This document shows, in pieces, positions 1-13,184 of a stretch of DNA of 64,000 bases. The stretch's first letter is position 1. Each line of letters starts with the position of its first letter. Position numbers and translations under genes: made by a program. The notes beneath the pieces were generated by a model, which was not told where the DNA came from, ran no database searches, and saw nothing but the letters and a program-made list of their open reading frames with translations. The DNA is from Tetranychus cinnabarinus (taxonomy: Eukaryota > Arthropoda > Arachnida > Trombidiformes > Tetranychidae), in contig WHVY01000001.1 of NCBI GenBank assembly GCA_022266195.1, forward strand, positions 20,336,001-20,400,000. Reading direction: 5' to 3'.

Positions 1-3000
1 TGCTGTCATTATCACAGAACGAGTTTTGTCTTTCAAAGTTTCGATTCTTAGCCGTCACTTCACAAACCGATATTGTATATTTCCAGGCTGGAGACAAACA
101 GTTGAAGCTAATTTAATTGTTATCATAATATAAATGGTATCTTTGTTTTCATAAAAAGATTTTCGATATAACAATTGATCAAAAAGTCTCACAAATCTCT
201 ATCAACTACGAATAATGAAAATGTTCAAATTCCCATGAAAAGAGATTTAACACACAAATAATACCATGATAAGTTTCTTCGCTGTTTTATCCAGTTAATC
301 ATTGTTCTTGAATTACATATCTACCAAATCCGATGAAATAGAGAACAATTTCAAAGTTGAAATTTTCTCCAAAAACAAGAAAATTTCCAGCTTCGAAAAT
401 TCGACAAAAATGAAATTCTAAAAAACCAGAAAAGTAAAGTAAATTTGACTGAAAGTGACTTTTGATTGTTTCTTGATTAATCCGTCAAAAGGATTCACGT
501 CAAGTTGTATTTACTGATGATATTGATAAAAGCTTAACATTCAAAGACAAAAGTTGAAGGATCATGGCAGTCAAGGCATGATTCGCCCATTATTCAGATA
601 TGATCATCATTATTGTTATCTTTATTAGTTTTATCCTGTTCTTTATACCTCATCTTTTCCCTTAAATTGAATCTCTCTCAACCTTTTCCATGTCCACCAA
701 TCAATTGCTTCTAAATCAATGTGAATAAAATTAGGTAAAGTTCAATAGCAACAAGAGCTCTTCACTGGCAGACAAAATATTGAGCAAACAGAGCAACGAG
801 AAAAGCAGAATCAAATAGAGTAAAAAAGCTAATGAATAAATACTGATTCAGTTTCATTCGGACTGTAAATTCATTTTCACTCAACATTGTCTCTTCTTGC
901 AAGTTTTCCCTTTTTTCTTGCTCAAACATTCCACATTCAGTTTCCATTTACTTTTCACTGACAACGGTTCAACTGTATTACTGTCGTTGGTTGCTTCGAG
1001 GCTTGTTGTGCTCAAAGTTGAAACAAAAGGTTAAAGTAAATTGAGTTTCTTGCTCTTTCACTGTTATTACATGAAATGTGAATAAATTATAAACAAGGTT
1101 TACTTAATAACAAAATGATGAATTGATTCACATGGGAAATGAATGAAATGAATTAGAAATTGAGTTTTCTCCTTTTCTTTTCTTCTTCACCTCAAAAAGC
1201 AAGTTGAACACGAAAACAGTCTATCAGTTTGATCAACATATTGGTTAAGTGAATGAAAGAAAAAAGTTGTCAAGAAAAATCCATGATAGCCACAAACATG
1301 AGCTAACATGAATAACATGATGACAAATAAGAAACAAGCAAAGAGAAGAAAAAGAAAGGTAAATCATTGATAATTTGATCAGCAAATGGAGAGTGAAAAA
1401 GAGTTGAAAAGCAATTCAATCGAATGGGTTCATTTGCATTTGACTTTCAAGTTTCAACTGTTTGTTGAAAAAAAACGAAATATTTTTCTTCTCAATCAGG
1501 TATGCAAATTGGCAATTGAAGGAAATTTAATTTACTTTGCAATTGAGGTTAATTATTTTTGACTGAGAAAAATTGATTGACTCAAAGTGTTGAATATTTA
1601 AAGATGAGGGAACAATAGTAAGATTAAATAGAAAAGAAGAAAAATTCTCATTTCATAGTAAAATTGTTGAGATTGAGGTTGATTAATGCGATTATTTCAA
1701 GTGTCAAATCAATATATCGAACTGTCCAATTTCGAAATTTTGGGTTTGGAAATGTTTCAAGGTCAATTGAGAATGTTACAAAATTGTGGCAAGTTTCAGT
1801 TTGCATATGTTTAGATTCATAGGAGCAAAAAATTGTTCAATACCATCTAGAGAGCCATGATTACGAATTGTTGACCATTTCAAGAAATTCGATTCATTTC
1901 AAATTCACTCGTTTCTCTCTTTTTTATCGAGTTTGACCAAGCTGACAGGGTTCAATCAAAAAAAGTTATTCTTCTTCAGTCGAATGTTTAAACTCAATTT
2001 CATCTGTTTTTTGAGCGCTTATTGCCTTCTCCTTAGTCTGCGGTTAGAGAAACTTTTTCGAATTGGTCCGAATTTATTGGTCGATGCAAAACATGGAACT
2101 TTGACTTTTCAAAACTTGAATCATTGTAAATCAGTATTTGTCTGTATGGCTTTAAGGTCAAATTGGAAACTAATTTGTCATTCAATAGGTTCAAATAGTT
2201 GACTCACAGATTGAATTGATTAACCTTTACAGTGTCATTTTCTTGTTACATACAAGAATAGACTAGCTGAGGAGAGTCTACTCATTAACAAGACTGATGC
2301 TATTACAATTGGTGCCGATTGAATTGCTTGTCAACTCGAAGCAACTAAGCTGCATAAGTCTTCACTGACTGACAAATAATTTCTAGTTTTGCCAATTAGC
2401 AAATGAATCTTATTCAAGTCTCTTCTCTAAGACTGAAAGTAACGACATAGCGGTGACATCTTGAAGTTCAGACCGAAACTCAATTGTTAAGGTTGACTTA
2501 AATTTGTTGCGTGAATGCGTAACAAAACGAATTGAAACAATTCTGTTGAATCTCTTCCAACTCTTTCAAGTCAGTCCATTTTGACACTTGATAATGAAAT
2601 TGGTCCAAGCATATTGAATAAACTACTTACTTGTCAATTTTGAAATAAAGATGTTGCCATTTAAATCAAATTGACAGTTAAAGTTCTGTTTTCTGATTCT
2701 ATTTACAAATAAAGTAACGATATAATAATCATTGAAATCCAATCAAATCAAAAATGTGCTTCAGGCAAAGCCTTCAAAACCTAAAATTGTGAAATTCCAA
2801 CCGAACAAGACTACAGCAATACTTGAAAACCTCTAATCGATTGTTATCATTATCAAGTCAGAGAATCTGGAAATGATGGTTGTCACCATTCAAAGAGCAA
2901 CAGCCAATATTGCCATCAACACGGAACGACACAGAAAAAATCAAGGCAAAATGTCAGTCAAAAATGAACACTTTGCGTGTAAACTGAATCAAAATCATTG

Positions 3001-6000
3001 TCTTTGACATTCTCAAGTAAAATATCACCAGCTTCATAGCAACAGTTTTGATATCAAAAATAATGATGGCAAAGCGTCAAAATATTACAACATTTATGTA
3101 ATAAAAAACATTTATTCAAAATACAATATGAAAAGATGACAAAAAGGGAAAATTCAAAAGCAAATGAACCACAATAAAAGTACTTGAAAGTCAGCTTCTT
3201 GTCCAACAGCAAACGAACAGATAAATTTCGAACATTTTCATTTTCGATTTTCAGTCGACTTGAAAGTTGAAAACCAAATTGACTGATAATGAAACTCCAA
3301 GTAATTACAGAACAAAAAGAAACTTGATAAAAGTCGAATCGAAAAGGGAAAAAGCTAATTTCTGTCAAAATTTCATGATGAGACTAAAGTGATAATCTCT
3401 TGTCATTTACTCGGCACTTGAGCTCATCATGTTTAGCTCATTTGTTGTCTTGAAACAAGAATCGAGAAAAAAGTTTTCAAAGAATCTCGAAAGTCAACAT
3501 TTACTGTGCAAAAAATGTAATTTCATTTTTTCTTCTTTTCACCCAAATTCCATTTCTCTATTGATCAAACCTTAAGCTCATTATGAACAAGGCAACTGAT
3601 GATAGTCATGATTACCATCTGAATATCACGCAATGCTGTAAACAGTCAGTGAAGGTAAAAAGAGTCCAACAAGGATGAACAAGTGAAGCCCAAGTGAACA
3701 CCCAAAAATAGGTTAACCAAATCAAAACGTCTCTTGACACTTTCAATGTTAACCAAGATGAATGATAATAATGTTGCAAGATTGACAGGAAAGGATGAAA
3801 TGTCAAAACTCGTCTACTCGAACCTCCTTTTGGTTTAAAAATTAAGACATTTTTTGACTTCGAAATTGGATTGCAATTAAATTGATGAGAAAACAATTTT
3901 GCTCATTTTCATGAACTTGATTCATTATCAATGTTATTAATTATCAGTTTCATACAATTTTCAGTTTCAAACTTTTCTTGCCATAAATCACGAATTTCCA
4001 TTCAACAAAGAATGCTCTTATCAACTCTAACCTTCCATCCCTTCACTGAGTAATTATGAACTTTTTTTTCTCTTGGAATGTTTTTCGCTCTTTATTCTTG
4101 CCTCTGTTTATTTTTACTTTTTGTCACTTGGTTTGTCATCTTGAACAAGTTGATGTTGGAACAAGTTGTTTGTCAGTTTTCCCTGTAAATTGAAAAGAAA
4201 AAAGAAGCTAATTTAGAACAAAAAATGTCAAAAAAATCATTTGCATATTAATTATTTTCCTGTGAATCTCGAATTCATTTACTTTCTTGCAATTCTCTTT
4301 TTTTTTCTTTCGAAATTTTCGATTCAATTCATTTTCCTTTTGACGTCTGAAAATCTTGTTAACAATCCAAAAACTCGAAGAATCTCGAAAATTTACTTTT
4401 GAATTTACATTTATTTACACAACGATTTCTGTTGTTTGATTATTGACGCCGAGCCTTGATTGCAATTCCAAGTTGAAACTTTTCTTTTCACATGAAAATT
4501 GGTTTCAAGTTTGGCTCAATTTTTCAAAAGAAATTCTCTTTTCTCTTCTATTCAAATTTAGATAATTGATTCATATGGTTTTGAAAGTTTCATGAAACAT
4601 GGAAAAAACGATTGTTAGACATTAAGATAAATGTTTCAGTTTATTTTCACTTCAATGATTCGATTCATTCCATTCAGTCTTATAATTACATCAGATTGCT
4701 ATTGATTCAACTTTAATGTCAAAACGAGCGAATCTAAAATTAGAAAAAAATCGATCTGAAAACATGAAAAGTCAAAAATTGAAATTCGAATTCTACAAAA
4801 GTGAAATTTTCTTGATTACTTAATCGTTTCCAGTCATGACAAGTTCCAGTGATTACAAGATTAACATCATTTTCTTACTAAACGTTAAACACTCAATCGA
4901 TACATCTTTTCATCTCGACTATCATGACGAATGTAATACAAAAGTATTGTTGGAGATTATGATTAATGAACATTTCCTTTTCGACCAAAACCACTCGATT
5001 GTTATGGAATTACATGAAACAATGAAACAAGAATAAGCCATTACTAGACAATTTCCATGATGGATTCAATTTCATAAACTTCTGTTTGGACGAAAAAAGC
5101 ATTTTCCATGGTTTACATGATGAGAATTTTCCGTCAACTTGAGAAGAAAATTTTGCAGAAAAAAATCAAAACTCGAAATTGATTGTTCGTCGATAATGAA
5201 GTTGCTCGGAATATAAAAGATTGAATCATTTTTTTCCTTGAAAAGAAAATTCAAATCAGATTCAAATTCTGATTTTTCTCAAATGAAATTAAATGAACTT
5301 TTTTTTCTTCTTTTTCCATGTAAATGCTTTTTTTCAATTGCATAAATTTGTAATGAAAAACTGAGCATTCTGACAGCTTGAAACTCATGACTTGGTCAAG
5401 ATGGATGTTGCCTTGAATGTTTTTCCTGAGAAATGATTTTTTCCTTCTTTTGCTTTGCCCAAGCATTTTCAATGTAAATTCAATATCATGCTTCCGATAT
5501 CAAATACAAGTTTTTCTCATCAAATGAATAAATTATCGCATGAATTAAATGAGATGAATATGCAGATTAGTGATGAATTTGTTGCATCCATTATAACTTG
5601 GCCTAATTAATATTGATTTGCATTTGCAACAAATGTTGAGGTTAATAAAAAGATGTTAACTGATGTTTCAGCAAAGTAACTATTAGATGAAGGCGATCAC
5701 TTTCAGGTTTTCATTTGAATCTCATCTTGAAACTTCTTCACCTGCAATCGAATGGACTTCTAATCCCTCCTTCAATACCAAAAATGCACCGAAATTCATT
5801 GAAAGTTAACTAAGGAACTCCAAATTTCGAAGTTCGAAATTCTTTATCGTTAGAATTCATTTTCTTTAAATTATCCAGAAACGACTAGAAATCAATGGTT
5901 GAAGATTCTGTGATTTCCCAGTAAAGAGTAAAAGTTAATTGTTTATTTGGTTGCTTTGATCAAAGACTTTGTTTTACTTTATTTTGTCCTTATTGGAACA

Positions 6001-9000
6001 TTATCAGAATTATAATATCGAATCACTGGGAATGAAAATAAAAGGTAATCAACATTGAATTACTTTACGATAAACTGCTCTTAATGTATCAATCTGTTTC
6101 TTGTTTTTATTATTTGTGCCTTTTTTCATGGCCAAATACATTATCCCTTTGGTCAAGGTTGCCTCTTGCAAATCCTCTTTTCTTTTGTTTTTGTTTTTTT
6201 CCTCTTTGCCTCGTTCAACTTGCCTTTTAAGGTTTCACAGATAACACCTTGTAATGTTTAGATAATAATCGGTAAAGACAGTTGATTGTAACATGATAAT
6301 AAGAAAACCGCAATTTCAGTATAACAAGTTTATTCTAGTGATAAAGTTGCCTTTATTATATAATATTATCATTATTACATGGAAACGCGAAGAATTTCAT
6401 TATCTTTTGATTTTTATTGTTATCTTGAGCAGTTGAGAGTAATGTAACTTTATTAGAAAATCAAATTGAATTGTTCGAGTTTTCAATTAAATTCTCAATT
6501 GGACACCGAAATTAATTCATTTTGTATCTATTGGCCAAAACACTTGAACTTTAATCTGTTGATCTAGAGCCAAAATGACATTACAAGTTGAATGTCAGAT
6601 TGGTTTAGATTTTACAAGTGAATTCATTTACCAACACTTCAACTCCAACAGTAAATCGAAAGTTCAGAAAACTTTAAATTTTGAAGCAAAAGCTGAAGAT
6701 CAAAATGATCTCGGTATGGAAGCATTTCATCGAAAAATTTACTACGGATTAACTAAATCAAAACTAGTAAAATCAAAGAACCTCGAGTTTAATCAAATTG
6801 CAGCGATTTGTAATTGAATAGGAAATCAATAGTGAATCGGAGTGTAAATAAAGCGAATAAAAGACATTAAAAGCAGAATAAGATGAGATTTTAGACAAAG
6901 GGAATATCGACTAAAGTTTTTCTAAAAAATGTGAACCCAGAATATTGTGCAAAAAAGTTTTGAATTCAATGATGAAAAGTTTTTTTTAAATTTTTCCCTT
7001 CCAAAGCTCATCATTTTTATTGTTTAATGCATAATAATGTAATATTTTGTTTGCATCTGTCAAAATAGCAGGTTTTGATAGCAAAAAAAGGCAAAAGCAA
7101 ACTGAATAAGTAGAGTAAAAGTTTACAACTTGAAGTTGAATGAAATGAAACAAAAGCAAACTGAATGATGAAACAATCTATTTACTGAGTTAAAAAAAGA
7201 GTTTGGTGAGCGAAGTGAAAAAAAAGTGGTGAAAAGAAGATGGAAACAAATATTAGCATACAAAAGAAGGGCAAAAGTACTAAAATGGAGAAAAGTGGAG
7301 AAAAATTTTGTCCGCAAAAGAAGAGTAGAAAAAGCAAATTCTCAGTTGAGAGAAAGTTACATGGAAACATGGAGAAAAAGATAAAAAGAGAAAAAGTTAT
7401 CATTACCAATTCTCATGGCAATTGTTTACCAAATTCAACAATATCATTTCATGTCGAGTTTGTACATGAAATTGTATTAACAATTGCAAAGAGATTTATC
7501 TCGTTCTCAGCCTTTTACAAGGGTCAAGCCTTTAAAGCATATTGAACTATCATTTTCTTGATTATCATGACCACTTGTAATGCCAGTCATTATGTTCATT
7601 GAACAATCCAAATTTATTCATCTAATTTGGCCAACAAGAAAATCGCTTGAAATCATTAGAATACAAATGATTGCCATTCTTTTCAGGGTTGCTCATCTTT
7701 TTACCCACAACTTTGCTTCATCTTTATTCCAATTTCTGTCATTTTCATACTTGCCTCGATTCGCCATGAGATTGGAAGAAAATTGCAATTCTTTCATCTT
7801 TATTCGCTCTTCATTTTGGTTTACCATTATCATTATTTTTCCATTCTTTTCTTGATTTTTCTTCTTCTTCTCTTTCCCTGTGATTCTTTCCTTTTCTTTT
7901 CAGAATTAATCTCACCGGATAAACTAGACAACAACTTGACAATGTTGGTCTTAACTCAGTCTTTGTCGCCTTTCTTTTCTCATGTCTTCTCTCATCATCA
8001 TACTCTGATCAATTCATTCATTATCGATCCAATTTTGTGTGTTCGATTATCAAACTTGAAATGTTGCTTTTCGTGTTTTTTGGTTGTTTTCATTTTCTTT
8101 TGTTTTCATCTTTTCTTGTTTTCCATCCTTTTTAAGCGACATTTAACCTTCAAGTCGACAATTCATCCATCATTTAATCAGTCGACTTGAACTGTTTATC
8201 ACATTAACATGGTTAACATGTTCATTGTGTAAACTTGTGTTCATCTGTTCTTGTCTGGGTAAACCACTAAAGATTTATTATTCATTTGTATGCAATTTAG
8301 CACACTAAATCGTTTAAAGATGAATCTCATTATTCCATTATTTGTTTACCGTCTAACTTTGTCTCATCATTTTTCAAAATCTCACCAACTTTTAATCAAA
8401 ATTAAATTACAAGTTCAACTTGATAAGTTTTTATTTCATTAGAAGGTGTTGGAAAATTTTGGAAAAATTGTTGAAATGAAATTCAAGATGAAACTATGAC
8501 GAAGATCAAGGGCAAGGACAATTCGATGACCTTTATTATTGACTTACCAATGAATGTAACCGTAGCGTTGCATGTGACTTTTGCTGTCATCTAGATAATG
8601 AGTGCTCAGAGCTCATTGTTAGCTTTCATGAATACTCATTTGTCATATCCATTGGATTAAAGGTTTTGGTAATAAATCAATCTTTATTTAAATCTGTGTA
8701 ATTTAGTGTTTGATTTATGTATACAGTGGCGTCATCTTGAGAGTAGAAAAGAAGATAAAATTGGTATATTCTTGAGTCTGGATGCAATCCGGCAAGTTAT
8801 TAATATTGAAATATGATGCGCACAGACTCGGAACAAAGTTGATTGTTATTTCAGTGAATTATCTTCAAATTTTAGTGAGATTATAACACTTTCCATGGAA
8901 TGATAAACGACTTTGTTTTTCAACTTTTCATGTTCTTTACATTGCCATCTGGTGTCTTTCAAGTCAACATGTGCTTTTATTTTACTCCACAAGATGTGGA

Positions 9001-9352
9001 TGCTCGAATCGTCTAATGAAATAGATATAATTCGATCTTTTCATTCGATTCTTGATTTACAATAAAAAATCGTAGGCCATTGTCGTTCGATTTGAAGTTA
9101 CGAAATCTCTTCTCTTCAGAAACTATTCACATTTTTATGAAAAAGCTTGACCAACTTAGAACTAATTTTTCCCTCCGTTATGTACATGATTTATTACCAA
9201 TGTTTTCATTGAGTCAAGATAGCAGTGTGATTAACTGGATCAAATTCACAAAGAAGCTCCGTGAAAAGGAGTAAAGAAAGTTATTTTGAAATGAACTAAT
9301 CAGATGAATATGAACGATCAAGCGGAGTGTTGACTCGAATTTCCTGTTTATT
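1..9352. other. AT-rich region without a recognisable gene
   Basis: Both strands were read. Open frames here (for example 7783-8190 plus, 3612-3896 minus) translate to Phe/Leu/Ser-rich, low-complexity strings with no domain, and their edges do not match splice signals. The DNA is rich in short A/T runs and ATC/ATG-type simple patterns. It could be intergenic or part of a far-upstream leader intron of the junctophilin gene; nothing in it decides between these. Confidence 0.6.
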
Positions 9353-9949
9353 CATGAAAATGCCTGCCAATGTTACTCTCTAGTGTCGACATTTTTCTTG
9401 CTTCCATCTTCTCTGTCGACCAAATTTCTATTTACCTTTTTCTTCTGTCTCTCAATTTGGTAGACAGAATAAAAGGGAGAACAAAATGTGTCCCTATTTT
9501 TGTAACACACGCACATTATTATTATCCTAATTTACTCTCTTCTTCTCTTCTTTTTCTTCTTTCTTCTTCTTCCTCTCTTTTCGAGTGAGACTCAAAGTAA
9601 CTTGGGATAGTTTACCCTTGATTGAGTTTCTCCATCATCATTATCATCACCATTTGGAACAGTAAAGTTACATGAGTGAGAACAGAGAGAATAGAAGAAA
9701 AAAAAGGAAAATATTTCTTTTTGTTGTTCGTCACAACGAAACCAACGTTGTTCACTTTTCTTCAACTTTTGTGTTTACATTTTTATTTGCCATTTGCTTC
9801 TTTCCAATTGAACATCAATGTTGATCTTGTTTTCATTTCAAACATTTAATCATCAATATCATTATTTACCTTGCAAATGTATTGATATTCATCATCGTTG
9901 TTATTTATTTTGTTGAACAATTTTCATTCAAAACAAAGGTAAAAGTATT
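9353..9949 (+). repeat. Duplicated 0.6-kb block, copy 1 (upstream of junctophilin)
   Basis: This block is nearly identical to 16003-16587 in the same orientation (offset 6650 at the left edge). By eye there are four substitutions (for example at 9408 and 9595), a length change in an A-rich run near 9695, a 6-base deletion in copy 2 near 9886, and loss of a few bases at the right edge. It contains a TATA-like AATAAAAGG near 9469 and a long TTC/CTCTC pyrimidine tract at about 9535-9585. At its right edge is a donor-like AAAG|GTAAAAGT, with the intron starting at 9939. A strong acceptor lies at 10496-10497, so the block may be promoter plus noncoding first exon of junctophilin. A dispersed repeat is the alternative. 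Confidence 0.93.
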
Positions 9950-10497
9950 GTTTTGTAGTTGACATCGATTTTTCTGTTCAATTTCGTATGTTTAATCAGT
10001 AATGAGCTCTTCATGCCACAAAAATGACAGAGTAAAAAAAGAAATCGAAAAGATTATTCATTTTCTCAACAAGAATTAAAAGTTTCTCATGTCGATGCAA
10101 GCTTTTGTATCATGGAACTTTCTATAATTTCATTTCTTTATTTTGATTTATTCTCATCGCAGTATAAATCAATTACTTTAGTTCAGTTTTGGTAGATAAA
10201 CATTCGAGTGATGAAATGAGGACAAAACCATAATGAAACTGTAAATTGTGAACCAGTGTGAAAGGTATTTAGGTCAAGAAAACATGTTACTCAGTAGAAC
10301 CGATGATATTCAAAGTGTGCTCATTTTCATCTAAAATTAGACCCTTTTTCAGTGTCTTGTTTCTAACTTTAGAACTTTTACTCTCAATCAGTCTTCATGA
10401 ACATCTCTGAATTTTATTTTCTTGTTGCCTGTTTCTCTTCTTTCTCTTCTCTGCTTTTTTTCTTGGCTTTTACTCTATCATTTCATTTTCGTTATAG
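9939..10497 (+). other. Probable 5' UTR intron of junctophilin
   Basis: A donor-like AAAG|GTAAAAGT at 9938/9939 is followed 559 bases later by a very long pyrimidine tract (about 10420-10490) ending in TTATAG at 10497. The next exon would start at 10498, 33 bases before the coding ATG. Splice sites are read from sequence only; transcript data would settle it. Confidence 0.5.
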
Positions 10498-10523
10498 TTA
10501 TGAATTGAGTTGGAAGTGAAACA

Positions 10524-10604
10524 ATGAAGTATGAAGAAAGAACCAATCACTTATCAGCAAATCCAGCAAACAATAGATCAACAGTATTTCCCTCAACGAG
10601 ATAG
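10524..10604 (+). other. Upstream ORF overlapping the junctophilin start
   Basis: An ATG at 10524, with A at -3, lies 7 bases before the junctophilin ATG in a different frame. It opens a 26-codon reading frame ending with TAG at 10602-10604, inside the main coding sequence. If scanning ribosomes use it, it would lower junctophilin translation. Both ATGs have an A at -3, so context alone does not choose between them; the downstream ATG is chosen because its frame leads into the conserved protein. Confidence 0.55.
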
Positions 10605-10771
10605 TCAACCGTCTCAGGCTCAGTCGAGTCCAGCTCCATCAGCCAGTCCTTCATCATCACCTCAACCAACATCAACATCAGCAGCCGGAGGAAGGTTTGA
10701 CTTCGACGACGGTGGAATCTATGTTGGTGGCTGGCAGGATGGAAAAGCACACGGCCATGGAGTATGTACAG
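10531..10771 (+). CDS. jp: Junctophilin coding exon 1
   Basis: Codes residues 1-80 and the first base of Gly81. The donor is TACAG|GTAATT at 10771/10772. It ends in the first MORN repeat (GKAHGHGVCTG), the same protein position at which the reading continues in exon 2 with GPKGQGEYSG, a contiguous family motif. Confidence 0.95.
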
Positions 10772-13184
10772 GTAATTAGATTATTCATTGCAACAGATTT
10801 CTTTTCTGCTTATTTCTTCGATTCCAAAGTTGTCGAGTTTCCATCGATTCTAATTTTTGTCGATACTTTACTCTCATTCAGGACCCAAAGGCCAAGGTGA
10901 ATACAGTGGCTCATTTAGTTATGGATTTGAAGTTTGTGGCGTCTATAAGTGGCCAAGTGGAGCCATTTATGAAGGTCAATGGTCTAATGGTAAACGGCAT
11001 GGATTAGGTGTTGAGTTTCGTGGTAAATGGATTTACAAAGGTGAATGGACTCAGGGTTACAAGGGTCGTTATGGTGTTAGAGGTTCAGCCGTTTCTTGTG
11101 CCAAATATGAGGGAACCTGGGTCAATGGGTTGCATGATGGCTATGGTTCTGAAACTTATGCCGACAGTGGAACCTATCAAGGTCAATGGCTTCGTGGTAT
11201 GCGCCATGGTTATGGAGTGCGTCATTCGGCTCCTTATGGCCATTGTAGTGTTACTAAAGACGTTTTAATGAAAAACTCTAACAGCTTGTCGATTCAATCC
11301 CTCGACACGGAAAGTGAAACTGAGTCAGTTTATGATCCAGTGAAACGCGATGCAACCATGAGAGGTGGCTTTGTTCTTGTCGCTAAAAGTCAACCAACAT
11401 CAACCTTGAGACGACGTCATAGTTCATTGGGTGATAAAACGTCACCACCAGCAGCACAAAAGACCGGCTTTTTAAAAGGATTTCGTTTAAAGAAGCAAAA
11501 GTCAACAGGTGACATTGATATGCGCTCAGCTAGATCAACTTCATCATCAGTTGCCTCTTCAATTGACTCAGCTTCCTCAGCACCCATTGCAAGTAAACAT
11601 TTGTACCATTCATCTCGTGATCCAATTGATCCAGACACAGTGTCAAACAACTCGTTCCTCGCCCAAGAAGCAGAAATCTCTGACCCTTCAACAACCGAAA
11701 CTTACATGGGTGAATGGAAGAATGATAAACGCTGTGGATTTGGAATTTGTGAAAGATCGGACGGACTTCGGTATGAAGGTGAATGGTACAATAATAAAAA
11801 GTACGGTTATGGAGCAACCTTTTTCCGTGATGGAACCCGTGAAGAGGGAAAATATAAAAACAATTGTTTGGTGACCAACGCCAAGAAGAAGCACCTATTT
11901 GTTTTACGTTCCTCTAAACTCAGGGATAGGATAGAGTCGGCTGTTGGTGCAGCTCGTCAGGCTCAACAGATTGCCCTTCAAAAGGCAGACATTGCCATAA
12001 GCAGGACAACCACGGCCCGTAGTAAGGCTGATCAATCGGAGCAAGTTGCTGCTCAGTCACGAACCGATTCCACTTTGGGTTATAACATTGCTAAACAATG
12101 TGGCGGCTCCGATGCCATTAAAAACCTGCACCCACCTGATGTACCCTTGCGAGGTCGACTCTCCAACTTTTCCTCCATACGTCGAGGTGCCTCTCGACCT
12201 CAACGTTTCCATTCACCTTCACCTTCACCCTCTCAGACAGCTTCTAGTCTAACTGGTTCTAAACAGTATCTAGACGTGAATGAACCTTTCGGTGGTCGTC
12301 GAGGATCCTTCCGTTCTGGATCAAATTCCCAACTCAATGAGAATACAAGAAATTCTTCTTTCACAAGTCAATCCAATCGAACGTTCGATCAAAGTCATCA
12401 ACAAGAGCAGCAGAACCAATCGAATCGCTTACCTCACTCACTGGCTCCATCAGGTGCCAGCTCAAGCTTACACTCTCAACCAATGCCTTCTCAAAGTAGC
12501 CATCAACATGCATTTATTCATCATCAAAACCAACAATATCAAGCCAATAATGACGACTCTTCGGCCGACCATCTAGACCAATATCAAAAACTAGTTTCTC
12601 GCTATGGTAAAGTTAGCAAACCTCCGTCTTTCGAACCACCTTCCTTTAGTCGCTTAAACATTAATAGATCACAAAATTTGGGTTCAAGTGATTTGAATAA
12701 AATTTATGGAACCAGTTCATCCATTGATTCAGGCCGTGAAACGGACAACTCTAGTGATCATGGACTTGCACTGCCTACACCGATTGACATGTCGTCCGAG
12801 TCAAGTAGCTCAACAAAAACACCCTTAAGAACAGCTTCATTGTATCGACTTCCAGCCTCAACTGGTGCCTCACACGCCAGTAAACCAAATGGTTCTGGTG
12901 GCACTAAAAGTGGCCCACTCAAAAGGAAACCCTCACTTCAGTCAATTTCCTCTAAACCCATTAAAGAACCAGTCATGAGCAGGGAAGAAGTTTCAGTTCT
13001 GTCCCATGCAACCCGGGAACAACGACGTCAAGAAGCGGAAAGAGCCGAAAGATTAACCCACAATCCTTTACTCTACTTTGTAGATCCACAGTTTAAAGAA
13101 TGGTTAAGTCGACAGCAGATCATCATTGCGGTTATCCTCATCAATATTACTCTAGCAATTATATTTTTTAAGCTTTTAGGCTGA
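10531..13184 (+). CDS. jp: Junctophilin (two coding exons)
   Basis: Junctophilin bridges endoplasmic/sarcoplasmic reticulum and plasma membrane. Joining 10531-10771 to 10882-13184 gives 847 aa. An N-terminal extension of about 52 residues, rich in Gln, Ser and Pro, precedes the family signature GGRFDFDDGG. Six MORN repeats follow (about residues 62-210), then a Ser/Arg/Lys-rich joining region, then two more MORN repeats near 353-400 (TYMGEW, RYEGEW). An Ala-rich helical segment follows (about 413-480, with AVGAARQAQQIA), then a long Ser/Gln-rich divergent region. The C-terminal hydrophobic anchor is the last 20 or so residues, the tail-anchor in the ER membrane. At 847 aa it is longer than the usual vertebrate 630-750, through the low-complexity parts. 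The first in-frame ATG is 10531. The two-block MORN layout plus tail anchor leaves little doubt about the family. Confidence 0.96.
10882..13184 (+). CDS. jp: Junctophilin coding exon 2
   Basis: The acceptor is CTCTCATTCAG at 10881 and completes the Gly81 codon. This single large exon carries MORN repeats 2-8, the helical region, the Ser-rich region and the tail anchor, ending with TGA at 13182-13184. The 110-base intron before it contains an in-frame stop (TAG just past the donor), so unspliced RNA would give an 82-residue fragment. Confidence 0.95.

Noticed and set aside
6575..6817. 80-codon plus-strand frame with fairly mixed composition
   Set aside because: No domain, no splice or promoter support, and surrounded by AT-rich noise. 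Not enough to call a gene.
7580..8190. Overlapping plus-strand frames of 91 and 135 codons
   Set aside because: Almost pure Phe/Leu/Ser/His strings from a T/C-rich stretch; no start context, domain or splice sites. Chance frames.
9370..9588. 72-codon frame present identically in both copies of the duplicated block
   Set aside because: Identity simply reflects the DNA duplication; the peptide is low-complexity, ends in the pyrimidine tract and its first codon is not an ATG.
11417..12576. Several 70-120 codon frames on both strands within junctophilin exon 2
   Set aside because: Shadows of the junctophilin coding sequence in other frames.
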